From: Deltaproteobacteria bacterium
Lineage (GTDB): Bacteria; Myxococcota_A; Polyangia; JAAYKL01
NCBI GenBank assembly: GCA_030595125.1
Contig: JAUVDV010000009.1
Location: forward strand, 18,954-82,953
Reading direction: 5' to 3'
Length of the DNA: 64,000 bases
Under the pieces are notes generated by a model. That model was not told the origin of the DNA, ran no database searches, and saw nothing but the letters and a program-made list of their open reading frames with translations. Shown here piece by piece: positions 24,742-32,703 of this stretch. The stretch's first letter is position 1. Each line of letters starts with the position of its first letter. The translations under genes were made by a program, and so were the position numbers.

Positions 24742-25416
24742 ATGAAGAGACTGTTGCTTATCAACCTGATCTTGACGACGCTGACAGTTGCGGTAGCAGG
24801 ATGCGACGAAGACGGGCCCGTCGATGGCTATTCGGGAGACTCGGATAGCGACTCGGATTCGGACTCCGACTCCGATTCTGATTCCGACACAGATTCGGAC
24901 GGAGACACTGACTCTGATTCCGATTCCGACACGGATTCCGATACCGACACGGACGTGACAGCCAACCCGCCCAGCTATGGTTCGGGCACCACGATGGACG
25001 TGCATGACATGGCCGACTGGGTCAACTCGCAGCGCCAGGGCTACGAGCCCCATGACAGATACTGGGGCATCCCGTTCAGCAACGACCATTTCCACGCGGT
25101 GTTCACATGGCCCATCGTGATGACCTGGGACGATGGGACGGCCGCCATCGCGCAGAACGAGGCCGACTCCATCGCCTCGGGGAACGCTCCTTCTCTCACG
25201 TCGGTGGAAGGCGGAATCATCTACATAAGCGGCCCGTGCACCTCTCCCCATATGGTGCACACGAGCGAGGGGACGATGAGCAGCGTGAACCCCTTCATGA
25301 GGATGGCGGCCTACTACCACGACTTCGGCGGCGAGGGGCCGGTGCTGGACAAGATTGGCATAGGCGCCTCGGACAACGGCGACGGATCCACCGCCTGGGT
25401 GCTGGCCTTTAACTAA
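24742..25416 (+). CDS. lipoprotein with SD linker and CAP/SCP-like domain
   Basis: This is a 224-residue precursor. The ATG at 24742 follows GAGGAGGAAAAACC. The signal peptide ends at VAVAGC. The SD/TD/GD linker covers about residues 33-72. The C-terminal 140 residues hold WVNSQRQGY, then IVMTWDDGTAAIAQNEADSIA and DKIGIGASDNGDGSTAWVLAF. This pattern of an N-terminal N-x-x-R helix, a W-[ND]-x-x-hydrophobic-A-x-x-A helix, then a G-[IV]-G-x-A...W-V-x-x-F strand matches the CAP (SCP/PR1/Ag5) fold. The strongly conserved His/Glu pair of classic CAP proteins is only partly recognisable. CAP proteins are secreted and bind lipids or degrade matrices. Assignment by pattern only. Confidence 0.6.
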   Translation: MKRLLLINLILTTLTVAVAGCDEDGPVDGYSGDSDSDSDSDSDSDSDSDTDSDGDTDSDSDSDTDSDTDTDVTANPPSYGSGTTMDVHDMADWVNSQRQGYEPHDRYWGIPFSNDHFHAVFTWPIVMTWDDGTAAIAQNEADSIASGNAPSLTSVEGGIIYISGPCTSPHMVHTSEGTMSSVNPFMRMAAYYHDFGGEGPVLDKIGIGASDNGDGSTAWVLAFN

Positions 25417-25425
25417 TATTCACAT

Positions 25426-26730
25426 CTAGTTCGCGAGGTCGATGGTGAGCTCCTTGTCGGCAGGGTCGGCGTCATTGTAGAGCTTGGTGATGAGCCCTCC
25501 CACGAGGATCATCACACCGCCCTGGGAGGTGATCTCCGAGACCGCCTGCTGCGCCTCGGTTGTGTACTCCTCGTCCCCCAGCATGTGGGCTTTCCACGCG
25601 TCCTTCATGGCCGGCATGGCGAATGCTGTCTGGGCGGCGGATAGGCCGAAGGTCTGGGCCATGTCGGTGAGGTAGGATTCGAAGGCGATGTCCAGCTGTC
25701 CCTGCGCCCACGTGTCCAGATCCTGCCCGCCGGTATCGAAATCGAACTCATTTGTGGTGGCCGTCGTCATCTCCACCTTTCCGTCCTCGTGGAAGGTCAC
25801 GATACGATAAGGGAAGGGCCAGATGGACAGGCAGGCGGTTTCCGCGTCGTAGATTGTTGCGCCGTCGGTTTCCAGCATCGACACGTCCATGGTGTGGTAG
25901 TGGCCCGTGAAGACCAGTGGAATTCCGGAGCCTGCCAGCTCCTGGGCCACCGCGTCGTGATCATCCACCAGAAATCCGGAGAAATAGGTATCCTGTGAGT
26001 CCACGTGCTCCACAAGACCATGGTGCATCATCGCCACGGGGAACGACCCTTCGGAGAGAGCTTCGACCGCCTGATCGGTGGCCCAGGCGACCGTATCGTC
26101 GGAGAAGGCGCCATTGAGGTGGTAACCGGTCGTGTAAAGGCACGAGTCGAGCATCAGGAAGCGGACGCCGGGCAGGGGCTCCACCGAGTAGCTGAGGGAG
26201 TTTGGATCGGTTGACACCGCCTCTGAGGGGCCCAGGTCGGAGTAGATCTCGGAGAACTCTTCGGGAGTGATGTCGGGAACCGCGTCCTGGAATGTTTCGT
26301 AGCTGACCGCATACTGGTTGTTGACGTCGTGATTGCCGGGCACCACGTAGACCCCGATGCCGGTAGCTTCCAGCCCCTCCAGGAGCTGGGCCACTATTTG
26401 ATGGGATTCGGCGGCGCCGTTGCTGGTGAGATCTCCCGAGATGAGGACCAGATCCACGTCCGAAACCGCGAGATTCTCTACCGTCGCTTCCAGTATCGCT
26501 TCGCTCGCAGCCACCAGCCTGGTCTCTGCCTGGAGGCCTTGCGCCGCCTGGTCAGACATTCCCAGGGTTTCTGCGTAAAGGTGTGTATCGGAGAGAACCG
26601 CCACGACCAGCGGGAAAGCCAACCCCTCGCCGCCGCCGTCCGGACCGGCGTCAACCGCCTTCGATTCATCCTTGTCGCAACCCAGCGCGAGGAGCATGGC
26701 GCATCCGAGCATAATGGAAATGATCTTCAT
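25426..26730 (-). CDS. lipoprotein metallophosphoesterase (calcineurin-like)
   Basis: This is a 434-residue exported enzyme. The ATG at 26730 follows AAGGAGGCTTC, and the signal peptide ends at LLALGC. The five metallophosphoesterase blocks are present in order: VAVLSDTHLY (D-x-H), LVLISGDLTSNGA (GD), VYVVPGNHDVNN (GNHD), VAMMHHGLVEH (H) and LVFTGHYHTMDVS (GHxH). These residues bind two divalent metals. The architecture resembles secreted purple-acid-type or cyclic-nucleotide and sphingomyelinase-like phosphodiesterases. The C-terminal 120 residues are helical. It has no SD linker, unlike the lipoproteins around it. It converges on the CAP-like gene and is divergent from the IgGFc-binding-like gene. 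Confidence 0.85.
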   Translation of the reverse strand: MKIISIMLGCAMLLALGCDKDESKAVDAGPDGGGEGLAFPLVVAVLSDTHLYAETLGMSDQAAQGLQAETRLVAASEAILEATVENLAVSDVDLVLISGDLTSNGAAESHQIVAQLLEGLEATGIGVYVVPGNHDVNNQYAVSYETFQDAVPDITPEEFSEIYSDLGPSEAVSTDPNSLSYSVEPLPGVRFLMLDSCLYTTGYHLNGAFSDDTVAWATDQAVEALSEGSFPVAMMHHGLVEHVDSQDTYFSGFLVDDHDAVAQELAGSGIPLVFTGHYHTMDVSMLETDGATIYDAETACLSIWPFPYRIVTFHEDGKVEMTTATTNEFDFDTGGQDLDTWAQGQLDIAFESYLTDMAQTFGLSAAQTAFAMPAMKDAWKAHMLGDEEYTTEAQQAVSEITSQGGVMILVGGLITKLYNDADPADKELTIDLAN

Positions 26731-26876
26731 GAAGCCTCCTTGTGCAAACCCAGTGCGATCAATATCGAGTTTCGGATGTCCCGGCAGCACTTATCTGCCT
26801 GGACAGAGGTAACGTGCGGAGAATTCTTTTTTGTGGCATTCTAAAACTATCTTAATGAAAAACAGGAGTGTTGAGT

Positions 26877-28538
26877 ATGCGTTATTCCTTGATGGTGTTT
26901 CTTGCGGTCGCTGTCCTGGCCAATTTTGGGTGTGAGCCGGTAAGGGTTGCCCCCAATCCAGGGGATTCGGACTCGGATTCGGATACGGATACCGACACCG
27001 ATACGGACGCTGATAGTGACACCGATTCCGACGTGGACACCGACACCGAGTACACCGGGCCGGCGATCCCCGAGACCTGCGCGGACGCAGCCCAGATCCT
27101 CACGTCTGTCGGTTGCGAATTCTACCCCGTGGATCTCAACAATATCGGCTCTGCCGATGGAGCTCCCTATGCGGTGGTGGTCTCCAACCCCCAGGAACTG
27201 GACTCGGGCTCTGACGCTCACGTCATAATCGAAGACATGCGAGGGGCGGGCAACACTCTGAGGACCGTGCCGGGCATGGATGTAGTTCTCGCTCCGGGGG
27301 ATCTCCACATCTTCGAATTGACCTGCACTTCCGGTTGCCCCGAGCAGTCGACCCAGATAGAGGGCTCGGGCCTCGCGGCCTTATCCGCGTTTCGAATCAC
27401 GTCGGACGTTCCGGTGCTCGCCTACCAGTGGAACCCCTATGGAGAGGGGCTCGCCACCACTGACGCGTCTTTGCTGATACCGTCCACGAGTCTGGCGGAA
27501 GAATACATCGGCGCCGCGTGGAACAACGGGCCCCCCAGCACCACGGAGAAGGCCCAGCTGACGGTGGTGGGTCTCGAGGACGGCACTCAGGTTTTCTTTA
27601 CCCCGACGGTGGCAACCGCTGCCGGCACAGGGGTTCCGGCCATGACGGCGGGCGTCGAGTCAGCCCCGGTGAACATCAACCGATTCGATGCGGCCCAGAT
27701 CGTACCGGCCGTGATGGACCAGATGCTGACGGGAACCTATATCAGGGCAACCAAGCCCATCGCGGTGTTCGGCGGCCACTCCTGTGCGATGGTGCCTGAT
27801 CCCAGTTACTACGCCTGCGACCATGTTGAGGAGCAGCTCCTTCCACTGGTCGCGTGGGGCACGGAGACTGTCCTTGCGCGCCACGAGGTGCGGGCCGGAG
27901 TGACGGCGGACGTGGACCAGGCGCTCTGGCGAATCATCGCCGGCGCGGATGACATGACCATCACCTTCGATCCGCCGGTCGACGGGGTAGGAGCCTCGTA
28001 CAGCTTTGTGACTCAGGGGGAGATGCTCCAGTTCATGAGTCCAATCGACCACTTTGCCACCGCGATCCTCGACAATCCGCCGGATCCGAGCGAGCCGGAG
28101 GCGCCCTTCTTTGCTATCCAGATCATGACCGGAAGATGGTACGTGGGCGGCACGGCATACGAATGGGGAGATCCCATGATGCTTCTGTCCCCACCCGCAG
28201 GCCAATATCTTGATCGCTATGTTTTCAACACCGACAACCAGTTCGACTTCAGCTACGACGGCATCATCATCGTGAGGCCGACTGGGGTAGCGGTGGATCT
28301 GGATTGCCTCGGCGTCATTGCCGATGCGGAGTTCCAGCAGGTGGGGTCATCCGACTGGGAGGTCGCCAGAGTAGATATCGACAATCCGACAGGAGTGCCC
28401 GGATGTGTGGACGGCGCTCATCGCATCGAGTCGGAGGAGCCGTTCGGCCTTTCGGTGGTGGGAGAGGACTTCGCCAACTCATACGGCTACCTCGGCGGCG
28501 TAGGCGTACGTGCCATCAACCCGATCATCATAGAGTAA
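26877..28538 (+). CDS. lipoprotein with SD/TD linker and IgGFc-binding-like domain
   Basis: This is a 553-residue precursor. The ATG at 26877 follows AGGAG; a GTG three codons earlier (track start) is less likely. The signal peptide ends at LANFGC. The SD/TD linker covers about residues 30-55. The rest resembles the N-terminal domain of IgGFc-binding/FCGBP-like proteins: AFRITSDVPVLAYQWNPY, then TKPIAVFGGHSCAMVP, YACDHVEEQLLPLVAWGTE and a late GLSVVGED. Bacterial copies occur mostly in Myxococcota and relatives as surface proteins. Several Cys pairs probably form disulfides. Ligand unknown; a cell-surface adhesion or binding role is the best inference. Confidence 0.78.
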   Translation: MRYSLMVFLAVAVLANFGCEPVRVAPNPGDSDSDSDTDTDTDTDADSDTDSDVDTDTEYTGPAIPETCADAAQILTSVGCEFYPVDLNNIGSADGAPYAVVVSNPQELDSGSDAHVIIEDMRGAGNTLRTVPGMDVVLAPGDLHIFELTCTSGCPEQSTQIEGSGLAALSAFRITSDVPVLAYQWNPYGEGLATTDASLLIPSTSLAEEYIGAAWNNGPPSTTEKAQLTVVGLEDGTQVFFTPTVATAAGTGVPAMTAGVESAPVNINRFDAAQIVPAVMDQMLTGTYIRATKPIAVFGGHSCAMVPDPSYYACDHVEEQLLPLVAWGTETVLARHEVRAGVTADVDQALWRIIAGADDMTITFDPPVDGVGASYSFVTQGEMLQFMSPIDHFATAILDNPPDPSEPEAPFFAIQIMTGRWYVGGTAYEWGDPMMLLSPPAGQYLDRYVFNTDNQFDFSYDGIIIVRPTGVAVDLDCLGVIADAEFQQVGSSDWEVARVDIDNPTGVPGCVDGAHRIESEEPFGLSVVGEDFANSYGYLGGVGVRAINPIIIE

Positions 28539-28555
28539 CTGAAAATTCCAGAGGT

Positions 28556-29140
28556 TTAGAGGGCGCGCAGGTGGTTGTAGAGGCTGGCCGAGTCGAAGAA
28601 GACGCAGTCCACCTGGCCGAGCTTGATCCTGTTCCCCGGGGCGAGTTGGTGCGGCTTCGACGGACTAATCGGTAAGCTGTTGACCGTTATTCCGGCCGTG
28701 GATTTCATATCGGTCAGCCAGTAGGTGGAATTGTTTTTACCATCAGCGACATCCCTCTTGACGGAGTGGATGCGCGCCTGGAGTTTGGAGACCGACTGAT
28801 GTCGCAAGACCAGGTCGTTGTTTCGGGCGCGACCGATCGCTATCCAGTCCAGCCAACTGTTATCGACGTGTTTTTTGACCTCGTACAAATACGTTCCGGG
28901 GGGCGCGGCCTCGTCATCATCGTCATCATCGTAGTCCTTCGAACGTGCCGCATTGTGCATACCGGCCCTCAGCTTGTCGATGGATATCACGGCGGTTTCA
29001 AATTCCATATCCCAGTCGTCACTGTCGCCGCCGGGAATTATCACCAGCAGGTAGTGGCCGGGCCAGCGCTGGACGAACTGGTCGAACGACGCGTTCCTCG
29101 CGGTTTCGCTGCATTGTGAATAGTGATCGATCTGCGCCAT
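28556..29140 (-). CDS. FHA-domain protein
   Basis: This is a 194-residue cytoplasmic protein. Residues about 100-190 are an FHA phosphothreonine-binding domain: WIAIGRARNNDLVL (G-R in strand 3-4), HQSVSKLQARIH (S-x-x-H-like loop), TDMKSTAGITVNSLP (conserved N-G/S region) and LAPGNRIKLGQVDCVF. A poly-Asp loop (YDDDDDDE) separates it from an N-terminal alpha/beta domain. The track start is a TTG at 29197. I prefer the ATG at 29140 (MAQIDHYSQC), though its spacing to AAGG is short. It is divergent from a PPP phosphatase, so the two may handle the same phosphoproteins. No Ser/Thr kinase is in the window. Confidence 0.82.
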   Translation of the reverse strand: MAQIDHYSQCSETARNASFDQFVQRWPGHYLLVIIPGGDSDDWDMEFETAVISIDKLRAGMHNAARSKDYDDDDDDEAAPPGTYLYEVKKHVDNSWLDWIAIGRARNNDLVLRHQSVSKLQARIHSVKRDVADGKNNSTYWLTDMKSTAGITVNSLPISPSKPHQLAPGNRIKLGQVDCVFFDSASLYNHLRAL

Positions 29141-29264
29141 TGCCTTCGAGCCTAACCTGTTTTTGCGCTCGGGAATAGCCTTCACGAATAGTCGCAAAAA
29201 ATCAATGAATCCGAATCGATACTGTGAGGTGGACGACTGAGGCTTGTTGGACTAACATTTCTCC

Positions 29265-30947
29265 ATGCTAACCTTCAGTAAAAATCCACAGGTCGCCGAG
29301 CAGCAGATGCAGGCGGTAATTTTTTACCTCACAACCTTCGGATACATCGACGGTGACTTCGACGAATCGGAGCGCGTATTCGTGTCCAACTACATCCGAA
29401 AGCTGGTCATTCATCGGGTGGACGTCGGGATGCCCGATGCGGACGAGAAACTGCGGGCCGAGCTCATCGAAAAGTTCACCAGGCATTTTCACGAAGAGTT
29501 CGAGCGCATCGATCAACGTATCAAGGACCTCTTCACCGAGGCGGTTTCCAGCGACGAGGATCAGAACTCGTTTGTGGAATCGAGGCTCAAACTGCGCTGC
29601 TTCGAGATCTTTCAGAGCTTCGACAAGGGTGGGCAGGAAGCCCTCATGGACATCGTCGACGAGCTCCTGATGGCCGACGGCGTCGCCCACCCGGCGGAGG
29701 TGAAATTCAGGGCCGAGTTGTCGGCGTTGCTCGAGTCCGATCTGGGGATTGTGCTGGTGGACGAGGGAGAGAAACCTCCCGTCAGCGTGACGGAGACAGT
29801 CGAGCTGGTGCCCGTGCAGGCCACGCATCCGTTCTTCGATCAATTCGAGCATCATTACTCCGGCAATCTGGAGACACTTCAAAAACAGATCGATGCCGAT
29901 GTCGGGCTTCTGGAAAAGACGATGAACATGTTTGCCGAACAGAGGGTCAGTGGCGCCGGCAAGCTGAACGGCGTGCAGAAGGTGGGCGAACTGGCGGGGC
30001 AGGAGTCGTTCCTCGACGGGCACGTTTACGTTGTGCCGCCCAGGCCGGGGCGCACCTACGATCTGACGGTGGTTGGAGATCTTCACGGTTGCTACAGTTG
30101 CCTCAAGTCGGTGGTCATGCAGTCGCATTTCTTCGAGAAGGTCAACGCGTTCAAGGAAGATCCGGAAAACAACCCCGAGCCCAAGTTGATCTTCCTGGGC
30201 GACTACATCGACAGGGGCATGTTCAGCCTCAACGGTGTGCTGCGTTCGGTCATGCAGATCGCCACCACGGCCCCCGGTCACGTTTACCTTCTTCGGGGGA
30301 ATCACGAATACTACATCGAGTACAATGGACAGGTGTTCGGAGGCGTGAGGCCCGCAGAGGCGATCAACACCCTCAAACCTTTCGTGTCCGAAGACATTTT
30401 CAGACACTACATCAAGTTCTTCGAGGACATGCCCAACATGTTGCTCTTCGGTGAAACACTGTTTGTGCATGGCGGGATCCCCAGAGATCTGTTGCTAAAG
30501 GAGCGCTACAAGGATTTATCTAGTCTCAACGATCCGGATATTCGATTTCAGATGATGTGGAGTGATCCGAGCACCGCCGACGTGATACCCGCAGAGCTTC
30601 AGGAGCAATCGTCCAGATTCCCCTTCGGACGGTTACAGGCGGCGGCGTTCCTGCAGCGTATCGGTTGCCACACCCTGGTTCGCGGTCACGAGAAAGTAAA
30701 TTCGGGGTTCGTTCGCACATACGACGACGAGAACCTGCTGTTGATGACGCTCTTCTCCGCCGGTGGCGAGAACAACGGGGATCTTCCCGCCAATTCGGGA
30801 TACCGGAAGGTGACGCCCAAGGCGCTGACCATGATAGTCAAGGACGGGGAAGTGAAGGTCTCTCCCTGGGAGATCGATTATCAGATGTACAACGACCCGG
30901 AGCGCAATCGTTTTTTCAAAGTATCCCCGACAATCAAACACACATAA
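29265..30947 (+). CDS. PPP-family phosphatase with TerB-like N-terminal domain
   Basis: This is a 560-residue cytoplasmic protein. The N-terminal 170 residues show two TerB-like motifs (FYLTTFGYIDGDFDESERVFV and VDELLMADGVAHPAEVKF), a helical fold seen in tellurite-resistance and DnaJ-like proteins. The C-terminal phosphatase starts near residue 262 and has all PPP motifs: VVGDLHGCYS, FLGDYIDRG, LLRGNHEYY, FVHGGIPRD and LVRGHEKV, which bind two metals and the phosphate. It should dephosphorylate Ser/Thr or act as a diadenosine-polyphosphate hydrolase; PPP sequence alone does not separate these. Divergent to the FHA gene and upstream of the cytochrome operon. Confidence 0.88.
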   Translation: MLTFSKNPQVAEQQMQAVIFYLTTFGYIDGDFDESERVFVSNYIRKLVIHRVDVGMPDADEKLRAELIEKFTRHFHEEFERIDQRIKDLFTEAVSSDEDQNSFVESRLKLRCFEIFQSFDKGGQEALMDIVDELLMADGVAHPAEVKFRAELSALLESDLGIVLVDEGEKPPVSVTETVELVPVQATHPFFDQFEHHYSGNLETLQKQIDADVGLLEKTMNMFAEQRVSGAGKLNGVQKVGELAGQESFLDGHVYVVPPRPGRTYDLTVVGDLHGCYSCLKSVVMQSHFFEKVNAFKEDPENNPEPKLIFLGDYIDRGMFSLNGVLRSVMQIATTAPGHVYLLRGNHEYYIEYNGQVFGGVRPAEAINTLKPFVSEDIFRHYIKFFEDMPNMLLFGETLFVHGGIPRDLLLKERYKDLSSLNDPDIRFQMMWSDPSTADVIPAELQEQSSRFPFGRLQAAAFLQRIGCHTLVRGHEKVNSGFVRTYDDENLLLMTLFSAGGENNGDLPANSGYRKVTPKALTMIVKDGEVKVSPWEIDYQMYNDPERNRFFKVSPTIKHT

Positions 30948-31080
30948 TTGCATTTTTGTCTGTCCCTGGCAGGACGGTGAGTCATTCAAATTACAAATCC
31001 GGAAAGATTTTTATAGTATTTACTATTGTCTTTTTTACTTTCATTTTGTTTGATTCTGGTACTTCATGAAGGTATATGAC

Positions 31081-31098
31081 GTCCACCTTTTGGTGGAC
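31081..31098. promoter_or_regulatory. stem-loop upstream of cytochrome operon
   Basis: GTCCACC-TTTT-GGTGGAC is a perfect 7-bp stem with a TTTT loop, 42 bp before the ATG of the cytochrome gene. It is not followed by a T-run. It may be a leader hairpin, an operator, or a weak end signal for the phosphatase transcript. The surrounding 190 bp are AT-rich. Confidence 0.35.
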
Positions 31099-31139
31099 TC
31101 GTTAAAAAGAATAGGGAAATTTTAAATGGAAACAGGCCA

Positions 31140-32612
31140 ATGAAAAATTCCAAAACCTTAATGCTGATGATTCTCTTGTTCGCGGCATCGCTCGTGGTTA
31201 TCAACGCATGCGAAGACGAAGAGAAAGACCCGGACGCCGGTGAAGACGCCTCGGTAGATGCATCCGACGACGATTCCGGAACCCCCGACGGGTTTACGTG
31301 TCTCGAGTGTCACATCGACGAGGACCTGCTGATTGCCGACCTGGAGGCGGACCCACTCCCGGAACCCGAGGAGCCGGAACCCGAGGGAGAGGGGTGAGCG
31401 GGAGAGCTTCCTCCGTTGGAGGACTGGGAGAAGGTAACAATTGACGAAGAGTTCCTCGCCGACAGGCATTTTGTGGAGTTCTTCAACTCTGATTGCAAGG
31501 CATGTCACGGCGGCGTGGAGCCGGCCCTCACGCGGGCGGAGGCGCACGTCGGGCTGACAGCGGCGCCCTCGTATCCCGACGGTCAACTCTGCACCAATTG
31601 TCACGGCCAGGAAGTCGATGACTACCACACATCGCTCCATTTCGAGAACCGGGGCCTCTACGACCTTCAACACGGGGTTGTGGCGCAGCGCGCGAACCCG
31701 GAGATGATGGCGGAACTGGAAGAGGGAATAACAAACCACTGCACCGGTTGCCACATCAAGGCCTGCGGCGATTGTCACATATCGCGGCCTCACCTGAACG
31801 AGAAGGGTTTCGTCAGCGGGCATGTCTTTTTCAAGACGCCCAAGGCAACAAAAAATTGCACCGGGTGTCACGGCGCTCGTGTGGAAAAAGAGATGCTGGC
31901 CAAGGGAGGCGAGGACATCGAGGGCAATGCCGTCGTCGTCACCGCGGACGTCCACTGGAACCCAAACGCCATGACCTGCGACGCGTGTCACTCGGGGCAT
32001 GGAGATCAATCCGGCATTTACCATCGCTACGACGTCAAGGATGCGGCCACGTGCGAAGGTTGCCATCCGGGCGTCAACACGGACACGTCCAACGCAATGC
32101 ACGCCACCCACGCGAACCCGGCGGGAGACAACCCGTTGCTTCAGTGCCATGTCTGTCACTCGCAGCCGTACAACAACTGCAGAAGCTGCCATGTTCTCAT
32201 CAACGAGGATGAACAGAAGACATTTGACTGCGCGTCAAGCTGGTTCCAGTTCAAGATTGGGAAGAATTACCTCAAGAGCGCGAGGCGACCATACGATTAC
32301 GTAGTGGTCCGCCATGTCCCGGTGGATCCGGATACCTTCGCCTACTATGGGGATGACATTCTCTCCAACTTCGACGTTGCGCCCACGTGGAAATATGCTA
32401 CTCCCCACAACGTGATCAGGCAGATCAAATTGCCCGGAGACGACGTGGCCGACTCTCCGCCACAGGCGAGGAGCTGCAATTCATGTCACGGGCACGAGGA
32501 GTTGTTCCTCGGCTCCGGGGACCTGGAGCCCAACGAGGTTGCGGCAAACGCGTCGGTCGTTGTCACCGATATACCGCAGACACTGCCGGACGGAGGTCCG
32601 GATGGGGGCTGA
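31140..32612 (+). CDS. extKL: 11-heme lipoprotein cytochrome c, candidate selenoprotein (ExtKL-like)
   Basis: The ORF track splits this gene at a TGA (31395-31397), but both parts are in the same frame with only 18 bp between that stop and the TTG at 31416. Read through, it gives about 490 residues with Sec (U) at position 86. The signal peptide ends at VVINAC. An Asp-rich segment and one CLECH precede a Glu/Pro-rich stretch ending EGEG-U-AGELPPLEDW. Ten more CXXCH motifs follow (CKACH, CTNCH, CTGCH, CGDCH, CTGCH, CDACH, CEGCH, CHVCH, CRSCH, CNSCH). From memory, NCBI names a multiheme (seleno)protein ExtKL in the Geobacter selenite/tellurite gene set. The downstream rhodanese fits that set. 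The acceptor is unknown. Confidence 0.68.
31395..31423 (+). promoter_or_regulatory. candidate bacterial SECIS element
   Basis: The in-frame TGA is followed after 17 nt by a 3-nt loop (GTT, 31415-31417) closed by a perfect 6-bp stem TCCTCC/GGAGGA (31409-31414 and 31418-31423). The published bacterial SECIS model asks for a stem of at least 4 bp, a loop of 3-14 nt with G among its first two bases, and 16-37 nt from UGA to loop. All these are met. The hairpin lies inside the coding sequence, as expected for bacteria. Confidence 0.62.
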
Positions 32613-32703
32613 TGAGGAGCCCGGACAAAACAATACATAAGCACTCGTGTAAAATGCACCGGGTGTTTCTAACGTGCCCTTGTGGCACACGGAGGATTTG
32701 AAA

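Noticed and set aside
29268-30470. 400-aa minus-strand ORF opposite the PPP phosphatase
   Set aside because: Shadow of a gene with all PPP motifs on the plus strand.
31416-32612. Independent cytochrome gene starting with TTG at 31416
   Set aside because: It has no signal peptide or ribosome site, shares the frame of the upstream lipoprotein ORF, and the TTG falls in the proposed SECIS loop; read-through of the TGA explains it better.
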